64,000 bases of DNA, taken from NCBI GenBank assembly GCA_032871835.1, contig CM065303.1, forward strand, positions 52,056,597-52,120,596, given 5' to 3'. Below the pieces are notes generated by a model. It saw only the letters and a list, made by a program, of their open reading frames with translations. It did not search any database and had not been told where the DNA came from. Shown piece by piece: positions 11,064 to 24,061 of the stretch (positions are counted from its first letter, which is position 1; each line of letters begins with the position of its first letter). This stretch comes from Dipteronia dyeriana (Eukaryota > Streptophyta > Magnoliopsida > Sapindales > Sapindaceae). A program made the translations under genes and the position numbers.

Positions 11064-12289
11064 GGCTATTTCGTGACAAAACCACCACTCACATTGATCC
11101 TCACAAAACAAAATAAAACACAGGGAAGATATTCTACATTACAAAGAGATAAACATATAAAAAAACTTCAAATCTTCAATCTCTTGTAGAACTATCAACC
11201 CTACACCCAAAGTAAGCACAAATACACTTTCCAAACCAAGTGCATGTGAGATGATCAAGTGAATATAAAACAAAAGCAATTTCATTCAATAATATGAGTA
11301 TGACATTGTGAAATGCTCATGCAATGCTCCCCCTCAACGGGTTACTCCCCTTACATGTAATCTCCCCCTCAAACAAGTACTACTCCCCTTAAAGCCAACA
11401 CATGCTACCACATGCTACTCCCTTAACATCACAATGCTAGGTCACCAATGCTACTCCCCATTTTTGTCATGATATTGGCAAAGGAGAAGTCCCCAACTGG
11501 GTCACTCAAGGCAAAGAAAGAAAAGAGCATACAAGGTTGTTGCATAATTATATAAGCCACATTTATACAACTCTATTAATAGGAGAGAAACAAGGAGATT
11601 TATTTGAAAAAAAATGTGTGAATCAAAAATGCTTTGCATACAAGACATGTTGCATTCAAGTCCAAAAAACAATGGTATTTGACAAAGCAAATGACAAAGG
11701 TTTCCAATATAATTCAAACCAATTTCACCATTTGTCATGAGAGAAGCAAGGATATAGAGAATTTATAGATATTAAGTTTTAATGACACTATATCCAACTT
11801 TATAAGCTAATTTTGGCAGAGCAACTTTGCACCCTATTTGATTTTTTCGGGAGAATACCTGTACGATAGTGGCAATGTTAAACTAATAAAGAAAGAGAGA
11901 CATAGATGCAACATTTTAGTCTCACTAGCTTTTTTTCACACATTATTTTGCATTCAACAATTGCAATCATCAATTCATGCTTTATCATTTTTCATTAGCA
12001 TGTCATCAAAGAATCATCATGTCATGGAGATAATTATAGGTCATTCAATATGTACATCCTATGTAGATCTCCTATTCCAAAAATGCATGTTTGAACATAA
12101 ATATGACATGGATTGTAATCAAAGCAAAGTTCACACTTATTTAAGAAAATACAATATACTATAGTAAATGCAACCAAGCTACTCAAGCAATCAATAAAGG
12201 AGCATAAACATTTTAAGAAAATTTAGATGCAACAAGTAAACAATAGCTCTCTTTGCTTGAGTTCCCCTTATGGGGTCAAAGACCACAAC
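11064..12289 (-). other. Non-coding region between RNase H and 3' LTR of B
   Basis: No convincing ORF. It is homologous to 43932-46417 of A. At 11329-11465 it carries several extra polypurine-like blocks (AAGGGGAGTA, GAGGGGGAGAT, TAAGGGGAGT on the minus strand). An envelope-like ORF, found in some SIRE elements, is not recognisable. Confidence 0.6.
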
Positions 12290-13300
12290 ATATCACTTCA
12301 TTAAACAAATCCCAATAGATATACTAAGAGTGTTGAATCGAGTAACATCTAAGGGTTTAGTAAATAGATTCCTTAGTTGATCATTAGTACCTACATGCTC
12401 AAGTACTATGCATTTGTTCTCAACTAGTTCTCTAATGAAATGATGATGGATGTCAATATGCTTAGTTCTAGAATGTTAAACCGGATTCTTGGAAATATTA
12501 ATTGCACTCATGTTATCACAAAAGAGAGTAAGAGTACCTTGATTGAATACGTAGTCGACTAGCATTTGCTTCATCTAAAGGAGTTGTGTGCATCCACTCC
12601 CAGCACCTATGTATTCGGTCTCAGCCGTGGAGAAGGAAATAAATTTTTTTCTTCTTGTAAAACCAAGATACAAGATTGTTCCCAAGGAAAAAGCAACCGC
12701 CCGATGTACTTTTCCTATCATCACAATTTCCTGCCCAATCTGCATCACTAAAGCCTACAAGACTAGCATTAGTGTCAAAAGAGAACCAAATTCCATAGTT
12801 AGATGTCCCATTCACATAACGAATGATTCTCTTAACTGATGAGAGATGAGACTCCTTAGGATCTGATTGGTACCTAGCACACACACTCACACTAAAAGAG
12901 ATATCGGGCCTACTTACGGTAAAATTGAGCAAGATACCAATCATGCCACGATATAAAGTTTGGTCGACACTTTTACCACTAGCATCCTTGCTTAGCTTCA
13001 AAGTGGTACTCATGGGTGTATCACAATGTTTGGCACTTTTAAAGCCAAATTTCTTCACTAGGTTTTTGGCATACTTAGCTTGAGATATGAAAATCCTATA
13101 ATCCATTTGTTTAATTTGTAAACCTAGAAAGTAAATTAACTCACCAACAAGGCTCATCTCAAACTCATGAGGCATGACATCAACAAATTGTTGGACCTTG
13201 GTGTCATTTGTGGAGCCAAAGACTGTATCATCCACATAGATTTGAGCTATAAAGAGCTCATCTTTGTCTTTCTTGATGAATAGAGTCTTGTCAACACTTG
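12290..13300 (-). pseudogene. Element B RT (C-terminal part) and RNase H
   Basis: The longest open part (12621-13235) starts within the RT catalytic motif YVDD (codons 13227-13238). It continues through the LVGELIYFLGLQIKQ and SRPDISFSV blocks to the RNase H motif FSDADWAGNCDDRKST. RNase H continues in broken frames to about 12290 (acidic residue blocks, end SIGICLM). Upstream, the sequence jumps from the GTK of the VIGTKW block to the DKTLFI-like block just before YVDD, so the fingers and most of the palm are missing. Replication would need RT in trans. Confidence 0.85.
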
Positions 13301-13995
13301 GTGCCTATCACATTGGTGTTCTTGGGCCTAGGAACTAGAGTCCAAACCTCATTCCTTTCAAATTGATTAAGCTCTTCTTGCATGGCAAGAACCCAAAATT
13401 TATCCTTTAAGGCTTCATCAACCTTCTTGGGTTCTATTTGAGAGGTGTAACAAGTGTAGCTAATTAGATTAGCCATTTGATGCCTAGTCCTAACACCTTC
13501 ACTAACCTCTCCAATGATATCATCTTTGTTATGAAGTTTCCTAACCCATGAAGCAGGTTCTTTTGAGTTCAAGAGAGGAATCCTTTCAATAGGTTATGTT
13601 GTGTCATCATCAATGTTAGTCTTTTCAACATTAGAAACATCAACAACCTTCTCCAATGGGGAGTCAACAACTAGATCTACCACCTCCTCATGGTCATTAG
13701 ATTTGAGCCTAGTATCATCAATGACAACATTAGATGATTCTATTAGGGTCCTAGTTTTTAGATTGAAAACTCTATAGGCTTTACTATTCAAGGCATAGCC
13801 AATGAAGATACCCTCATCACTCTTAGCATCAAATTTGCCAAGTTGATCACGGTCATTTAAAATGTAGCATTTGCTTCTAAAGGTGTAGAAGTAGCTAACA
13901 TTTGGCTTTCTACCTTTCCATAACTCATAGGAGGTTTGCCTTGTGTGGGGCCTTAGAAAGACTCTATTTCTTATGTAGCATGCCGTATTGACGGC
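13301..13995 (-). pseudogene. Element B integrase C-terminal domain and linker to RT
   Basis: Frames at 13594-13791 and 13291-13572 correspond to the end of integrase (the SKAYRVFNLKTRT segment, a copia integrase C-terminal feature), an acidic linker and the start of RT ([32 protein letters not shown]). The frame is broken near 13590. The same region reads through in element A at 41900-42420. Confidence 0.8.
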
Positions 13996-14744
13996 TTCAG
14001 CTCAAAGATTTCTAGGGACATTGTTGCTAAGCAACATCACACGGGCCATTTCTTGAAGAACCCTATTTTTCCTCTCAACAACTCCATTTTGTTGAGGTGT
14101 CTTAGGAGCCAAAAACTCATGAGAGATGCCTAGACTATTGCAATAGTTTTCAAAATGGGCATTCTCAAATTCCTTCACATGGTCACTCCTAATCCTTTTA
14201 ATGCTTTTAATCTTAGAGTTCATTTCATTTTGAATTTTGGAACAAAGCATTTTAAACTTATCAAAAGTTTCAGATTTTTCTCTAAGAAAATAAGTCCATG
14301 TGTACTTAGAGAAGTCATCTACACACACAAAAATGTACCTCTTTTCACCTAAACTCTCGGTTTGTATAGGAACCATAAGATCCATGTGGAGAAGCTCCAG
14401 AGGTTCCTTGGTGGATAAATACTTACCCTTTTTGTGTATACTTTTGGTTTGATTCCCTTGTTGGCAAGGTCCACAAACACCATTTACCTTTTTCCCAAGC
14501 TTGGGAAAGCCTCGCACAACATTGAACTTATCTAAGATTCTTAAATCCCTAAAGTTCATGTGACCAAGTCTTTCATGCCACAACTCAATTTGTTCATCCT
14601 TGGACACATTGCAAGAGATACCTTTAACCTCAAGACAATAGCAATTGTCACTAGATCTCATACCTTTTAACAAGGTTATTTGGCAATAGGATAGAACAAT
14701 CATTTTTCCTAAACTAGACAGAAAGTCCATCATCACTAAGATGT
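13996..14744 (-). pseudogene. Element B GAG-pre-integrase and integrase core
   Basis: One open frame (14002-14736) holds the pre-integrase zinc-binding block (ELWHERLGHMNFRDL; CGPCQQGNQ) and the DDE core. The catalytic residues are visible as D in ELLHMDLM, D in RIRSDH and E in GVVERKNR. It joins cDNA ends to target DNA in the nucleus. The frame is intact over 244 codons but is cut from protease upstream and its C-terminal domain downstream by shifts. Confidence 0.88.
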
Positions 14745-15856
14745 GAAATGCTTATCAAATTGGATTTTAAACCATCCACATACAAAGCATTGGAAAATGA
14801 GGGTAATCCGAGAATGGAAATGGTTCCCTTTCAATTAACCTTTTTTTTGGATCCATCACCAAAGGTGACATTTCCTCCCTCCTCCATCACAAGAGTCTCA
14901 AAGAAACTCTTATTTCCAGTCATGTGCCTAGAGCACCCACTATCCAAATACCAAAAATCATAAGAATGAGCATTCAAGGCAATTTGTGCAACATGGAAAA
15001 AGTGTTCATCCTTTCTAATCCATCTAGGTGCAATATTTTTGTTCCTAGTGGTCAATGGCACATGGGCTCTAAGTGTCCTAGGATCATGCAAAGTTGTTCC
15101 ATTTTTCCTAGTGACATGCATCATGGCTTTAGTCTTTTTCTTCTCTATCATGCTTTCAATCCTACACAATTTAATATATCTAAAGCAATTTGGTCTAATG
15201 TGACCATCAATACCATAAAAATGACATGTAGGAATGAAGTTAGGAATCATACCATAACCCTGAGGATGCATTGGAGCCTTACCATATCTATGTGGTTGTC
15301 TTGATTGTTGTTGAGGAGCTTTCCTTTTTTGTTGTTGAGCAAGACTTGATTGCTTGCTTGGTTGAGCTTGCGTGACAGGAGTCTTCCTTTTATGAGCTTT
15401 CGGTTGAGGGAAGTTAGCTTGAGGAGCCCTTGTAGGATGGGCTTGAGGTAGGCTTCTTGGTGCCACCTTTACTTGAGCACTACTTGAACACTCTCCTATG
15501 TTAAGTTTCGTCCTAAGTAATTGATGAGAAGAGAACCCATTGAAGTTAATGCTTCTTACAAAAATGGTCTTGCTTGGAGTGAAGGACACCTTGTCATCTT
15601 CAAACCCAAGCCACTTCTTGTCACTTGGCCTCTTTCGAACATCTAGCATATGGTCAAGTTTTTTGGTGCTAGAGTTTATCTTGGCCAACAACTCTCTAGC
15701 ATCTTTAAGCTCTTTCTTTAACCCTTCTTCACTCCTCTTAGATCTCACCAACTCTTCATTGAGTTGGTAAACTTGAGTTGAGAGGTATAGGTTTTCTTCT
15801 TTTAATCTCTTGATTTCATTCTTGTTCTTTAACCTTGAACTCTCAAACTTAGCCAT
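14745..15856 (-). pseudogene. Element B gag C-terminal region and protease
   Basis: The 14831-15856 frame begins with a coiled-coil segment (KNKNEIKRLKEEN). A basic Q/P-rich stretch and a second, degenerate zinc knuckle follow (CHFYGIDGHIRPNC near 15180-15225, with Y in place of the second C). The aspartic protease active site is FWYLDSGCSRHMTG (DSG codons 14936-14944). The catalytic Asp is kept here, unlike in elements A and D. Confidence 0.85.
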
Positions 15857-17035
15857 GAGTCCTTGAGATCCATCATATCCACACTTCCATTTGTGGATTG
15901 TGATGAAGATCCATCATCACTTGAGTAGTTTTCCTCTTGACTTTCATTCTCTTCTTCACTAGTATCCTTGCTCCTAAAAGAGGATGTAAATGCTATGAAG
16001 TTAGCCATGAGTTTTTCATCATCTGAAGACTCATCTCCTTCATTGGAGTTATCACTTTCACTCCATGTGGAGCCATCACTTTTCCCTTTTTCTTGACCTT
16101 GTGATTTGCACATTCCGGGGCAAAGTGACCCATCCCACCACATTCATAGCATTGGAATCCTTTTTCTCGATCTTTTCTTCCCTAGGCTCAAACTTTTTGA
16201 AGGGAGTTTTTTTCTTGAAGTCTTGACCCTTGGATCCAACACCTTTTCTCTCGGACTTGTAGAATTTCTTGAACTTCCTCATTATCAAGGCCATCTATTC
16301 ATCCGAGTCATCACTTTCCTCTTTCTCAACTTTGGAGGCTTTCAAAGCAATATCTTTTTGCTTTTTCGATGGTGTACGGTTAGGGCATTTCCTAGATTCA
16401 TAAGCTAGAAGTCTCCCAATCACTTCACTTGGCTTCATATCATTGTAACCACTATTCTCTTCTAAAGCCGTCACCTTAGACTCAAATCTATCGAGTAGAG
16501 ATCTCATAATCTTCTGCTTGATCTTCCTATCCGAATAAGAATAACCAAGTTGATGACTTTGGTTCACAATGTCCATCAACCTCACTTCAAAGTCATCGAA
16601 GCACTCGTTCTTATCCATCCTAAGCAATTCAAATTGTGTTTGGAGAACTTGAAGCTTCGAATCCTTAACCTCATCGGTTCCTTCATGTGCAACTTCTAGG
16701 ATATCCCATGCCTCCTTAGCTATCCTAGTATTTTGAACCAACTTGTACTGGTTCTCATCCATTGCACATAGGATGGCATGCATTGCCTTCATATTCCACT
16801 TTGAAGCCTCAAACTCTTGTGCATTCCATTGTGCCTTTGGTTTGAGTACATCATCTCCTCCATATGTAGGAGTCATCATAGGTGGAGTGTAGCCATCTTC
16901 AACCGCCATCCATGCCCTGTCATGAATTTGGCAAATATACGACTCCATCTTGCCTTTCCAAGAGGCATAATTCACTCCAGTGAGAAGTGGAGGTCTAGTG
17001 CTTGAAGCTCCTTCGTTGCCACCGTTTCCACTCAT
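15857..17035 (-). pseudogene. Element B gag
   Basis: The start ATG is at 17035, after the PBS and leader. The N-terminus (RPPLLTGVNYASWKGKME) and the stretch to about 16440 match copia gag of the UBN2 type. An in-frame TAG near 16293 precedes MALIMRKFKKFYKSERKG. The zinc knuckle near 16130 is broken by a frameshift. After it comes an acidic serine-rich stretch (SESDNSNEGDESSDDE). It forms the virus-like particle shell. Confidence 0.85.
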
Positions 17036-17146
17036 TGTGTTTAATGAATGAATGATATGAATGCAAGTGTATGAATGATCAATATACACACAAAATGCAA
17101 CACACACCAAAATGAGCAAGGATCACCTATGTATGTCTAGGAACCT

Positions 17147-17158
17147 GCTCTGATACCA
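17147..17158 (-). other. Primer binding site of element B
   Basis: Minus strand TGGTATCAGAGC, complementary to the 3' end of initiator-Met tRNA, two bases from the 5' LTR. Confidence 0.92.
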
Positions 17159-17160
17159 AT

Positions 17161-18638
17161 TGAAACAAATATTATGGTGTGTAATGTTAATCTAGAGGGG
17201 GGTGAATAGATTTTAAATAAATTTTACCCAATTTTCATTAAAGGTCAAGTTGACGAAAATACCCCTATCTAGTTACAAAAATAGCACAAGTGTAATAAAT
17301 GCGGAAATAGTAAAGACACTTGAAATATACATGGAAACCTTCCAAATAAGAAAAACCACGGGCTGATGAGTGCGCCACACTAGAACCTCGAATCCACTAA
17401 TGGAAAATGAATTACAACCTAATCCCGGTTTAATCCACCACCACTACCTAATCTCGGTATAAGTGAATCTAGTCCATCTTGCATGCGATTTAAGCTACCT
17501 ACTCCCGGAAGCAACACAAGTCTTACTTCTCAATGAAAAGATAAAATGTCCTAAGTGAATATATGATGATATTCAATGAACAAACAAGGCTAGGAAACCC
17601 TATATGCTTATCTAGGATAATGAGATGACAATTAATGCAATCCTAGATATCAAGAGCTAAATGACATGTTCAAGAAGCTTAGCTAAACATAGATCAATCA
17701 ATCCTATGAAGCTATCACAATACAACACTCAATCATGTCATCATAACAATCTCTAATTTGTATCTAGAAATATTCTAAGAGAATACAATTAATTAAAAAG
17801 ATGGTTTAGCAAGCAAAAACACTTAACTTGTAAGAAGATAGTTAAGAACTTACCAAACAAGATGTGATGAAGCAACCCTATCCATAGATGCACTATAGAT
17901 GAACTTAGATGATGCAAGATGAAGATTTGATGCTCATGAGAATGCTTTGAGTGATTAAAAATGAGGTCTTGGAAGTGTTTTTCCTTTGAAATGTGTTCTA
18001 AGGAAGAAATGTGATATTCTGAACTCTTACACGACCTTAAAGCAAAGAGTTATATATATATATGAGATCCAAACAAACTGAGGCCGTTTTGGAAAAAATC
18101 GTTCCAGCTTCCTCTGTGTGCATTGGTGATGTGTTCTGGTCGAGTAACGCACCACCAGTGCACTACCCATTTTTGCATCTTTGCACTGGTGCAGCAGCGC
18201 AACTCAGTGGCGCAACACATGCGACAACCCACTGGAATGTTATGCTGGTGAGGTGCGCTGGTCGAGTAGCACACCACCACCGCAAAGCCTATTTTCAACA
18301 CTCAAACACACACAATCAATTAGTTCAAGAGTGATGAAAAATACATCCTATTCTAATGCCAAGCATGACATAAAACATTTAATTACAAGATGCAAATAAA
18401 TCAACAATAGTCATTTAAACCAAAATGCACATAAGAATAAACACACAACATATATGAATAAGAGTTATGCATGAATTTATGAGTGTGTGCAACTATCTCT
18501 TCAAAGCAAGTAAGCACAAGAATTTTACCTTTGGTGCTTCTCCTCTTGAGGTCTTGAGAGCCTAAGCTACCCTTACATAATACCTCAAACATGTGATTTG
18601 TTCACAAAATAAGCCACTCAATAAATGAGGACTTTACA
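17161..18638 (-). repeat. 5' LTR of element B
   Basis: The 1478-bp LTR is about 0.1 kb shorter than the B 3' LTR, mostly through loss of GC-rich units (18110-18290 here) and a shorter G run (17197-17202). The TATA region is 18049-18062. It is followed by the target duplication AGGTG. Confidence 0.93.
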
Positions 18639-18643
18639 AGGTG

Positions 18644-19660
18644 GTCTTGAACTTGAAGCAATGCACTCATCCAACTCTTTTATCCTAGCATCTTGTTGAA
18701 CAACTATAGCACTAAGTTCATCAACCTTCTCCTTCAATTGTATAACCCAATTCGGAAGAATATTTGCGCTAATCACATGACAATCAACTTGAGAACTACT
18801 AAATAGTCCAAAAGTATCACAAGTCTTACCCTTATTCTTATAGGACATGTATGAGACACGTTTATCACAATACTTTTCCTAGGGTTAAACTAACACATCA
18901 TCTTCTCTACTCTTAATCCCACGAGCTAAACACAATGAAGTAATAAACCACGGTAATGCAAGCTTTTTATCACCTCTAGTAGAGAAATCTACACTATCAA
19001 TGTAATACATGAGAAGATCTTCAAGGTTTATAGGTTGATTAGTTACCAAGGCATACACTATTTTGATCTTGTATTTATTCAACTCGGTTGAATCCGAAGA
19101 TCCAATAATATTAGTGCAAATGAATAGATGCTAAAATGCACTAGCCTTAGTTAACTCATGTTGACTAATATATGCTCTACTTTTCCACTCAAAAGAAGCA
19201 TTGTCACAAAGAGTTCTGCCCATGATATTTAGATTCTCAATGACATCCACATCTAGAAAACAAAAATCTATACCATTAGATAGCCCAAGAAACTTGTTAA
19301 TGATTTCTGGGTTAACTCTAAACACAATACCCCTAACTTCCATCAATACATCTAACAATGTGGCACTTTACCTATATTCAAGATAAAACTCTCTAACAAG
19401 AGTATCATTCACAATTCCTAACATGCTCACCCAAGATTCCCAATTTCTATTCTTTAAGCACTTAAGAACATAAGAATCTTTACACTTACCAAAGTCAATG
19501 CCTCTATCTTGAAATATCTTCTTTGTTCCAAAGATCCCTAAATCTTTTGTCCTTTAAGCTTTGGATCCTTCTGAGGTAAACTTCGCTTTCACAATGGGAT
19601 TCAATTGATTTCCACTTCCCGTAACTTTAGTTATTCCTATTTTTTCTTGTGTTATAAGAT
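18644..19660 (-). pseudogene. Element C ORF2: putative plant transposon protein domain
   Basis: Reading from about 19660 down: NPIVKAKFTSEGSKA, a block containing WESWVSMLGIVNDTLVREFY, then VRGIVFRVNPEIINKFLGL (near 19330). Next come NKYKIKIVYALVTNQ and LPWFITSLC, and an acidic coiled C-terminal part (KEKVDELSAIVVQQDARIKE). This order matches the 'putative plant transposon protein' domain often carried by plant retroelements. Three in-frame stops (near 19560, 19370-19378, 19130) break it. The function is unknown. Element B cuts its 3' end at 18643/9461. Confidence 0.75.
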
Positions 19661-21430
19661 GCTATATTCATACAACAAAAGTGAGTGAAAGACAAAACAA
19701 GCATATTAGTCACAAAGATATAAAAACAAAGACATATAACTTAAGAATGAATCATCACGCAAGACAAAGATAGTGAGTAATATCTTACAAGTATCATTAA
19801 GTCAAAATATGCCAACATGTAACAAAATGAAGCATGTGAACATATCATAAAAGAGAACAATGTCTAGCATACAATGCTCCCCCTTGATAAATGCTATAAC
19901 TAAAATCAATGATAGCATAAAGTTCACAAAGATGTTCACACAATCACACATTCAAGCAATTTGAAGAAATATCAATCGAAATAAGCTTCATATGCTAAGA
20001 GAGATACACGAAGATTTTTCAAGTTCTCTCATAATTTTTCAACAATTGCTAAAATATCATCATACTCATAAACAAAGTGTGTGTGAGAGAGATATGCTTC
20101 AAATATATATCAAGAAGTAGTTTGATAATCAACATGCAAACAATTTCTAACAACTATTCATCTTAAGCTTTTTCCATAAAAAGTCAAACCGATTATCATC
20201 CAGAATTTTTTACTTTTAAGAGAATAGATTTCAACATATGAGCGTGTGTGTGCATGTGGCTCGTCATCCCATTTTTGTTTTTCAACCCGAGCTCATTTGA
20301 TTTTCAACTATACATCTTTTTAAGCCTTCCTCCTTTTCTTTTTAGGCTTTGAATCAAAGAATTTTTCTTTTCATGATTCCATTTCAACACTTCTTTGATT
20401 TTTCCTCTTTTTTTTAAACATAAACAAAATTCACTTCATGACAGCTTTCACTTATCACAATGGTGTAGCTCTTTCCAACATTGGGTAGCTTTCACAACCA
20501 ATGTGTGTAGCCTTTTCCATGAAGGTGCTCGTTGAGTTCTATGTATTTGTCGAAGCAAAATGGATACTAACCATAGGTCAGTTTAAATGTACTTAAGCAC
20601 AAAAACTTCAAGGTGTATCCAAAGTTTACATATTAGTAAACTCAACCTACTAGCATAACATATAAGAGAAGTAAGGTGCAATTTTAGAAAACCAAGATTT
20701 TATGGCTCATAAGCACATGATCTAAGAGCAAGAAGTAGAGACTTATTCAAGATCATTACTTATCTAATGAGTAGCTTTCAAAGAATATGAAGCTCATATT
20801 TTCAAAAGTAATGCCACTCAATATAATATACACAAACAATCATCAAAGTTAAGATCAATGTGAATAATATCACTAATAGACCCTAAAATAGCAAATGTCA
20901 ATCAAAACCATATGTATGCTATACAAAATTCTCTAATATGACATGCTATGAGATGTGTATCAAAAATTGAGTCAAAGGATGAATATCTAAGAGAACATGC
21001 ATTAGAGTATAGAGATACCTTGCACATTATATTCACCAAATACCATACTTCCACTCTTTTTATGAGCACTCTTGCCTTGAATGTCCTCATGACACCAAGT
21101 TGACGATGTTTCACAACAAGAGTATAAAAAGCATAGTATCTCAACTCAATCAACACTTATATCAAAAGAACTTCTCTAAAGTTAACCAACAAATTTTGAC
21201 CATCATAACAAACATGATGTGAGATAACCAAGTTCATACCAATACATGGAGTATTCAAAGCTAGCAACCAAGAATTCTCAACACAATTGATATATTGCCT
21301 CATAGCTACCTCACATGTGCTTATTATATTAGTGATAAGAGCACTCACCATTGAACCAATTGTTCTTGGGTGTACCTACACAAACATTTTCAATATCATC
21401 CTTGAAAACAATGTTAAATCTAGAGTAAAG
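19661..21430 (-). other. Non-coding interior of element C
   Basis: About 1.8 kb with no recognisable domain; in gag-pol relatives this interval would hold integrase and RT. It is AT-rich, with scattered short ORFs (for example 20902-21156 and 21157-21351) that match nothing I know. Bases 21426-21430 (TAAAG) nearly match TAATG on the far side of the solo LTR. Confidence 0.6.
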
Positions 21431-21553
21431 TGAAAATAAAAACACGGTTAAATGTTCAAGGCTAACCTAGAGGGGGGAGGGGTGAATAAGTTAGACACCT
21501 TTTTTAACTCCCTTAGAAACAAACGAAAGTTTGTCCCTCTAGTTGCTTGTATC

Positions 21554-21594
<41 letters not shown>

Positions 21595-24061
21595 ATTAAA
21601 GACACTTAATCAATATATAAAACAAATAAAGTGTGATACAAACAAGTAATTGTAACACATATCTATATTATAGAAAGGAAGTCAACTTACATAAAGAGTT
21701 CTATCCAAAGTGTTCAAATAAAAAATACGAATATAAGAGAGGTAGGGATAGAGAAAAGTTGACACAAGATATAACGTGGTAAACCTCCGAAGAGGAAACA
21801 TCCATGGGTTAGCAACCACCGGCAAACAAAATCCACTAGTAGATAAGACAAGTACAATCTCTAAAGTGACCCCTTTACCTAGAAACTACCCTCCTATCCT
21901 ACTCATGAAGATGTCGCCCTCATGGTCAACAATCAGAGGCCTCACACCTCTTGTCAAGACTTCCTCGCTCACCTTTTCGGATCCTCACGACCCTAGGCAA
22001 GACTTCTTACTTAACTATCCGAGTTCTCCAGACTCTAGTCAAGACTTTCCCGTTCACCTTTCCGGATCCTCACGATCCTAGACAAGACTTCTTGCTCGAC
22101 TATCCGAGTCCTCCCGACTCTAGCCAAGACTTTCTTGCTTGACAATCCAAGGTCTCAGACCTCTTGTCAAGACTTTCTTGCTCAACAATATAAGTCTCAC
22201 ACCTATTGTCAAGACTTCCTTCTAACAAGGCATCTAGGTGATCATGAATGCAAAACGCAAACAAGCACGCAACATAGAATGTTATGATCAACACATCCTA
22301 TGGAAAATACTAGACATGAGCATGAATGCACAAAACAAATGTAGTCTAGTCAATCATGCATGTTTAATCCATCTAGATCATGTAAGATATGTTCAACATT
22401 AATTACAACCTAGATACATGCATAGATCTAAAACTTGAATCACAAGATATGTTCAATTAATCATATAATCAAGTTTAAATCACATAAACCAAAAACATGC
22501 TAAAATCATATGACAAAGTCATTTTGATTTAAGCTAAAGTTCTAGAGCATATTCCTATACATAGATTCAACAAAACACATGAGTAGCTCAAAAGAACATA
22601 AGCACATTTATCATTGTGAGAATTCGGCCAAGAGAGCCTAATACATGTGAGGAAATATTTTTTCACAAAATCAATCAATCAAAGATCATCAAATAGTTCT
22701 AGAATCAAAGCTAGAGCAATACAATCCCAAACATGTGAAAACATAGGCAAAATCAAAACTTAACTCAACATGTAAGATTTCAATTGAAACTCAACCTACC
22801 TTTAAAAGAGTTCAAAACTTAAATCAAAACAATCACAATACACATATATATGTTGAAGAAGAAAACCCAAGGCAATTGGCCAAGTTTTAAAAGAAAACTT
22901 TGAGAGAAAATCAATACCTTAGTTTATTTTGGTGCAGTCCCGTTTTTATGTGTTTAGACTCCAAAAACAGCAATAAAACTAACTTAAACCTTCAGAAAAA
23001 AGATGGAGAATGAATAGAAAAACACTCTCAACTTCAAATCACTCAAATCAGAGTTCAAACGAAGAAGTTATGGTATTTGGAAGATGAGAAAATGTAGAGA
23101 GAAAATTTCTTCACTCAATTTTTAAATTTCTTCTTAGAATGAAATGTGAGAGGGAAGAGGAATATAAAGTAGAGGGAAAGAATGAAGCTTAAAAGACCAA
23201 TTTTCCCTCCTTTATTGTTGCTCTCCCAAGATGGTGTGTGGGCATCTTGGGGCACCAAGGTGTTGCAGCCGAGATGGCCACGCGCCATCTCCGGCTTGCA
23301 CCAATGAATGGCCTTTGGCCATGGTGCAACTCCCTTGCACTCCTCACTCATTCTTCGACCGTTCTCCGGCCTCCGAACTCGGAATTGAAATCCGTTTGTG
23401 GATTATGAACCATAACTCTCTCACAGATATGGAAATATAAGATATTCAACCCGAAAAATAATAATTTGACTCAATATACAAAGACGAAGACAATGTATGC
23501 AATATGAGTTGAAAGTGTAGTATTTTTTGGCTTAGAACTTGAAATCAATGGTATGGGTAACCGAAATTACCGAAACTCAATCAAGAATGATTTAAGACTA
23601 AATTCAAGTTCAATATCCATGTTATACAAACATAATTCACACTAGAATGCAAACTACATCGAGATAGTCTCCAATCATGCATTTTCCAAAACATGTTATT
23701 TCCATACCAATGCATGGGCATTCATCTTCAAGTGTGTGAATGTGTTATACATGGTGCACAACAATACAGAGACACATATGAATGAATTGTATGTGTGTGC
23801 CTATAATGGTGCATAACGATGCAGGGACACAAATGTATGAATTGTGTGTGTGTGCCTAAGTCTTGTAAGAGAAAGATAAGGTCTTACTATACCTTTGTAG
23901 AACCATATTGCATCCTTTATTTTTGAAGAATTTAAACTTGCTTTGACTTGTTGTTCATTCTTCTTTAAAGTTTGAATTATCATGAATCTAAACAACTAAA
24001 TCATTACAAGTAAACATCATTTTGATATGGAATTAATGCCAACACAATCTAAAACCTAACA
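21431..24061 (-). mobile_element. Solo LTR of the C family inside element C
   Basis: Complete LTR from TGAAAATAAA to CCTAACA, 2631 bp, flanked by TAAAG (21426-21430) and TAATG (24062-24066), one mismatch. There is no PBS, polypurine tract or internal region next to it, so it is a solo LTR left by recombination. It contains an (AT)n tract (21557-21590), the minisatellite (21910-22230), a TATA region (minus, about 23161-23170) and the foldback module (23222-23345). Confidence 0.9.
23222..23345. repeat. Foldback module of the solo C-type LTR
   Basis: The arms CCCAAGATG and CATCTTGGG pair around 23225-23252. A second pair, built on TGCACCA and ATGGCC with a TTT loop, lies around 23297-23331. The LTR TATA region is about 60 bp downstream on the minus strand. 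Confidence 0.7.

Larger units (their letters stand above)
9466..18638 (-). mobile_element. Element B: SIRE/Maximus-like Ty1/copia retrotransposon
   Basis: A 9.2-kb element with LTRs at both ends, exactly flanked by AGGTG (9461-9465 and 18639-18643). The minus strand holds gag, protease, integrase, RT and RNase H in copia order. The PBS matches initiator-Met tRNA and the polypurine tract is AAAGGGGGAGA. About 370 bp of RT is missing relative to element A, so this copy could not encode a working RT. It interrupts the 3' end of the plant-transposon-protein region of C. Confidence 0.93.

Noticed and set aside
11838..12164. Antisense ORF shared by B (11838-12164) and A (44082-44282)
   Set aside because: The copies differ by about as many amino-acid-changing as silent changes, so shared descent of non-coding DNA explains it.
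17147..17158. tRNA-like match at element starts
   Set aside because: Only 12 or so bases complementary to initiator-Met tRNA: primer binding sites, not tRNA genes.
21776..22081. ORF MVNLRRGNIHG..., also at 55052-55357
   Set aside because: It runs antisense through the LTR minisatellite and is kept only because the LTRs are homologous.
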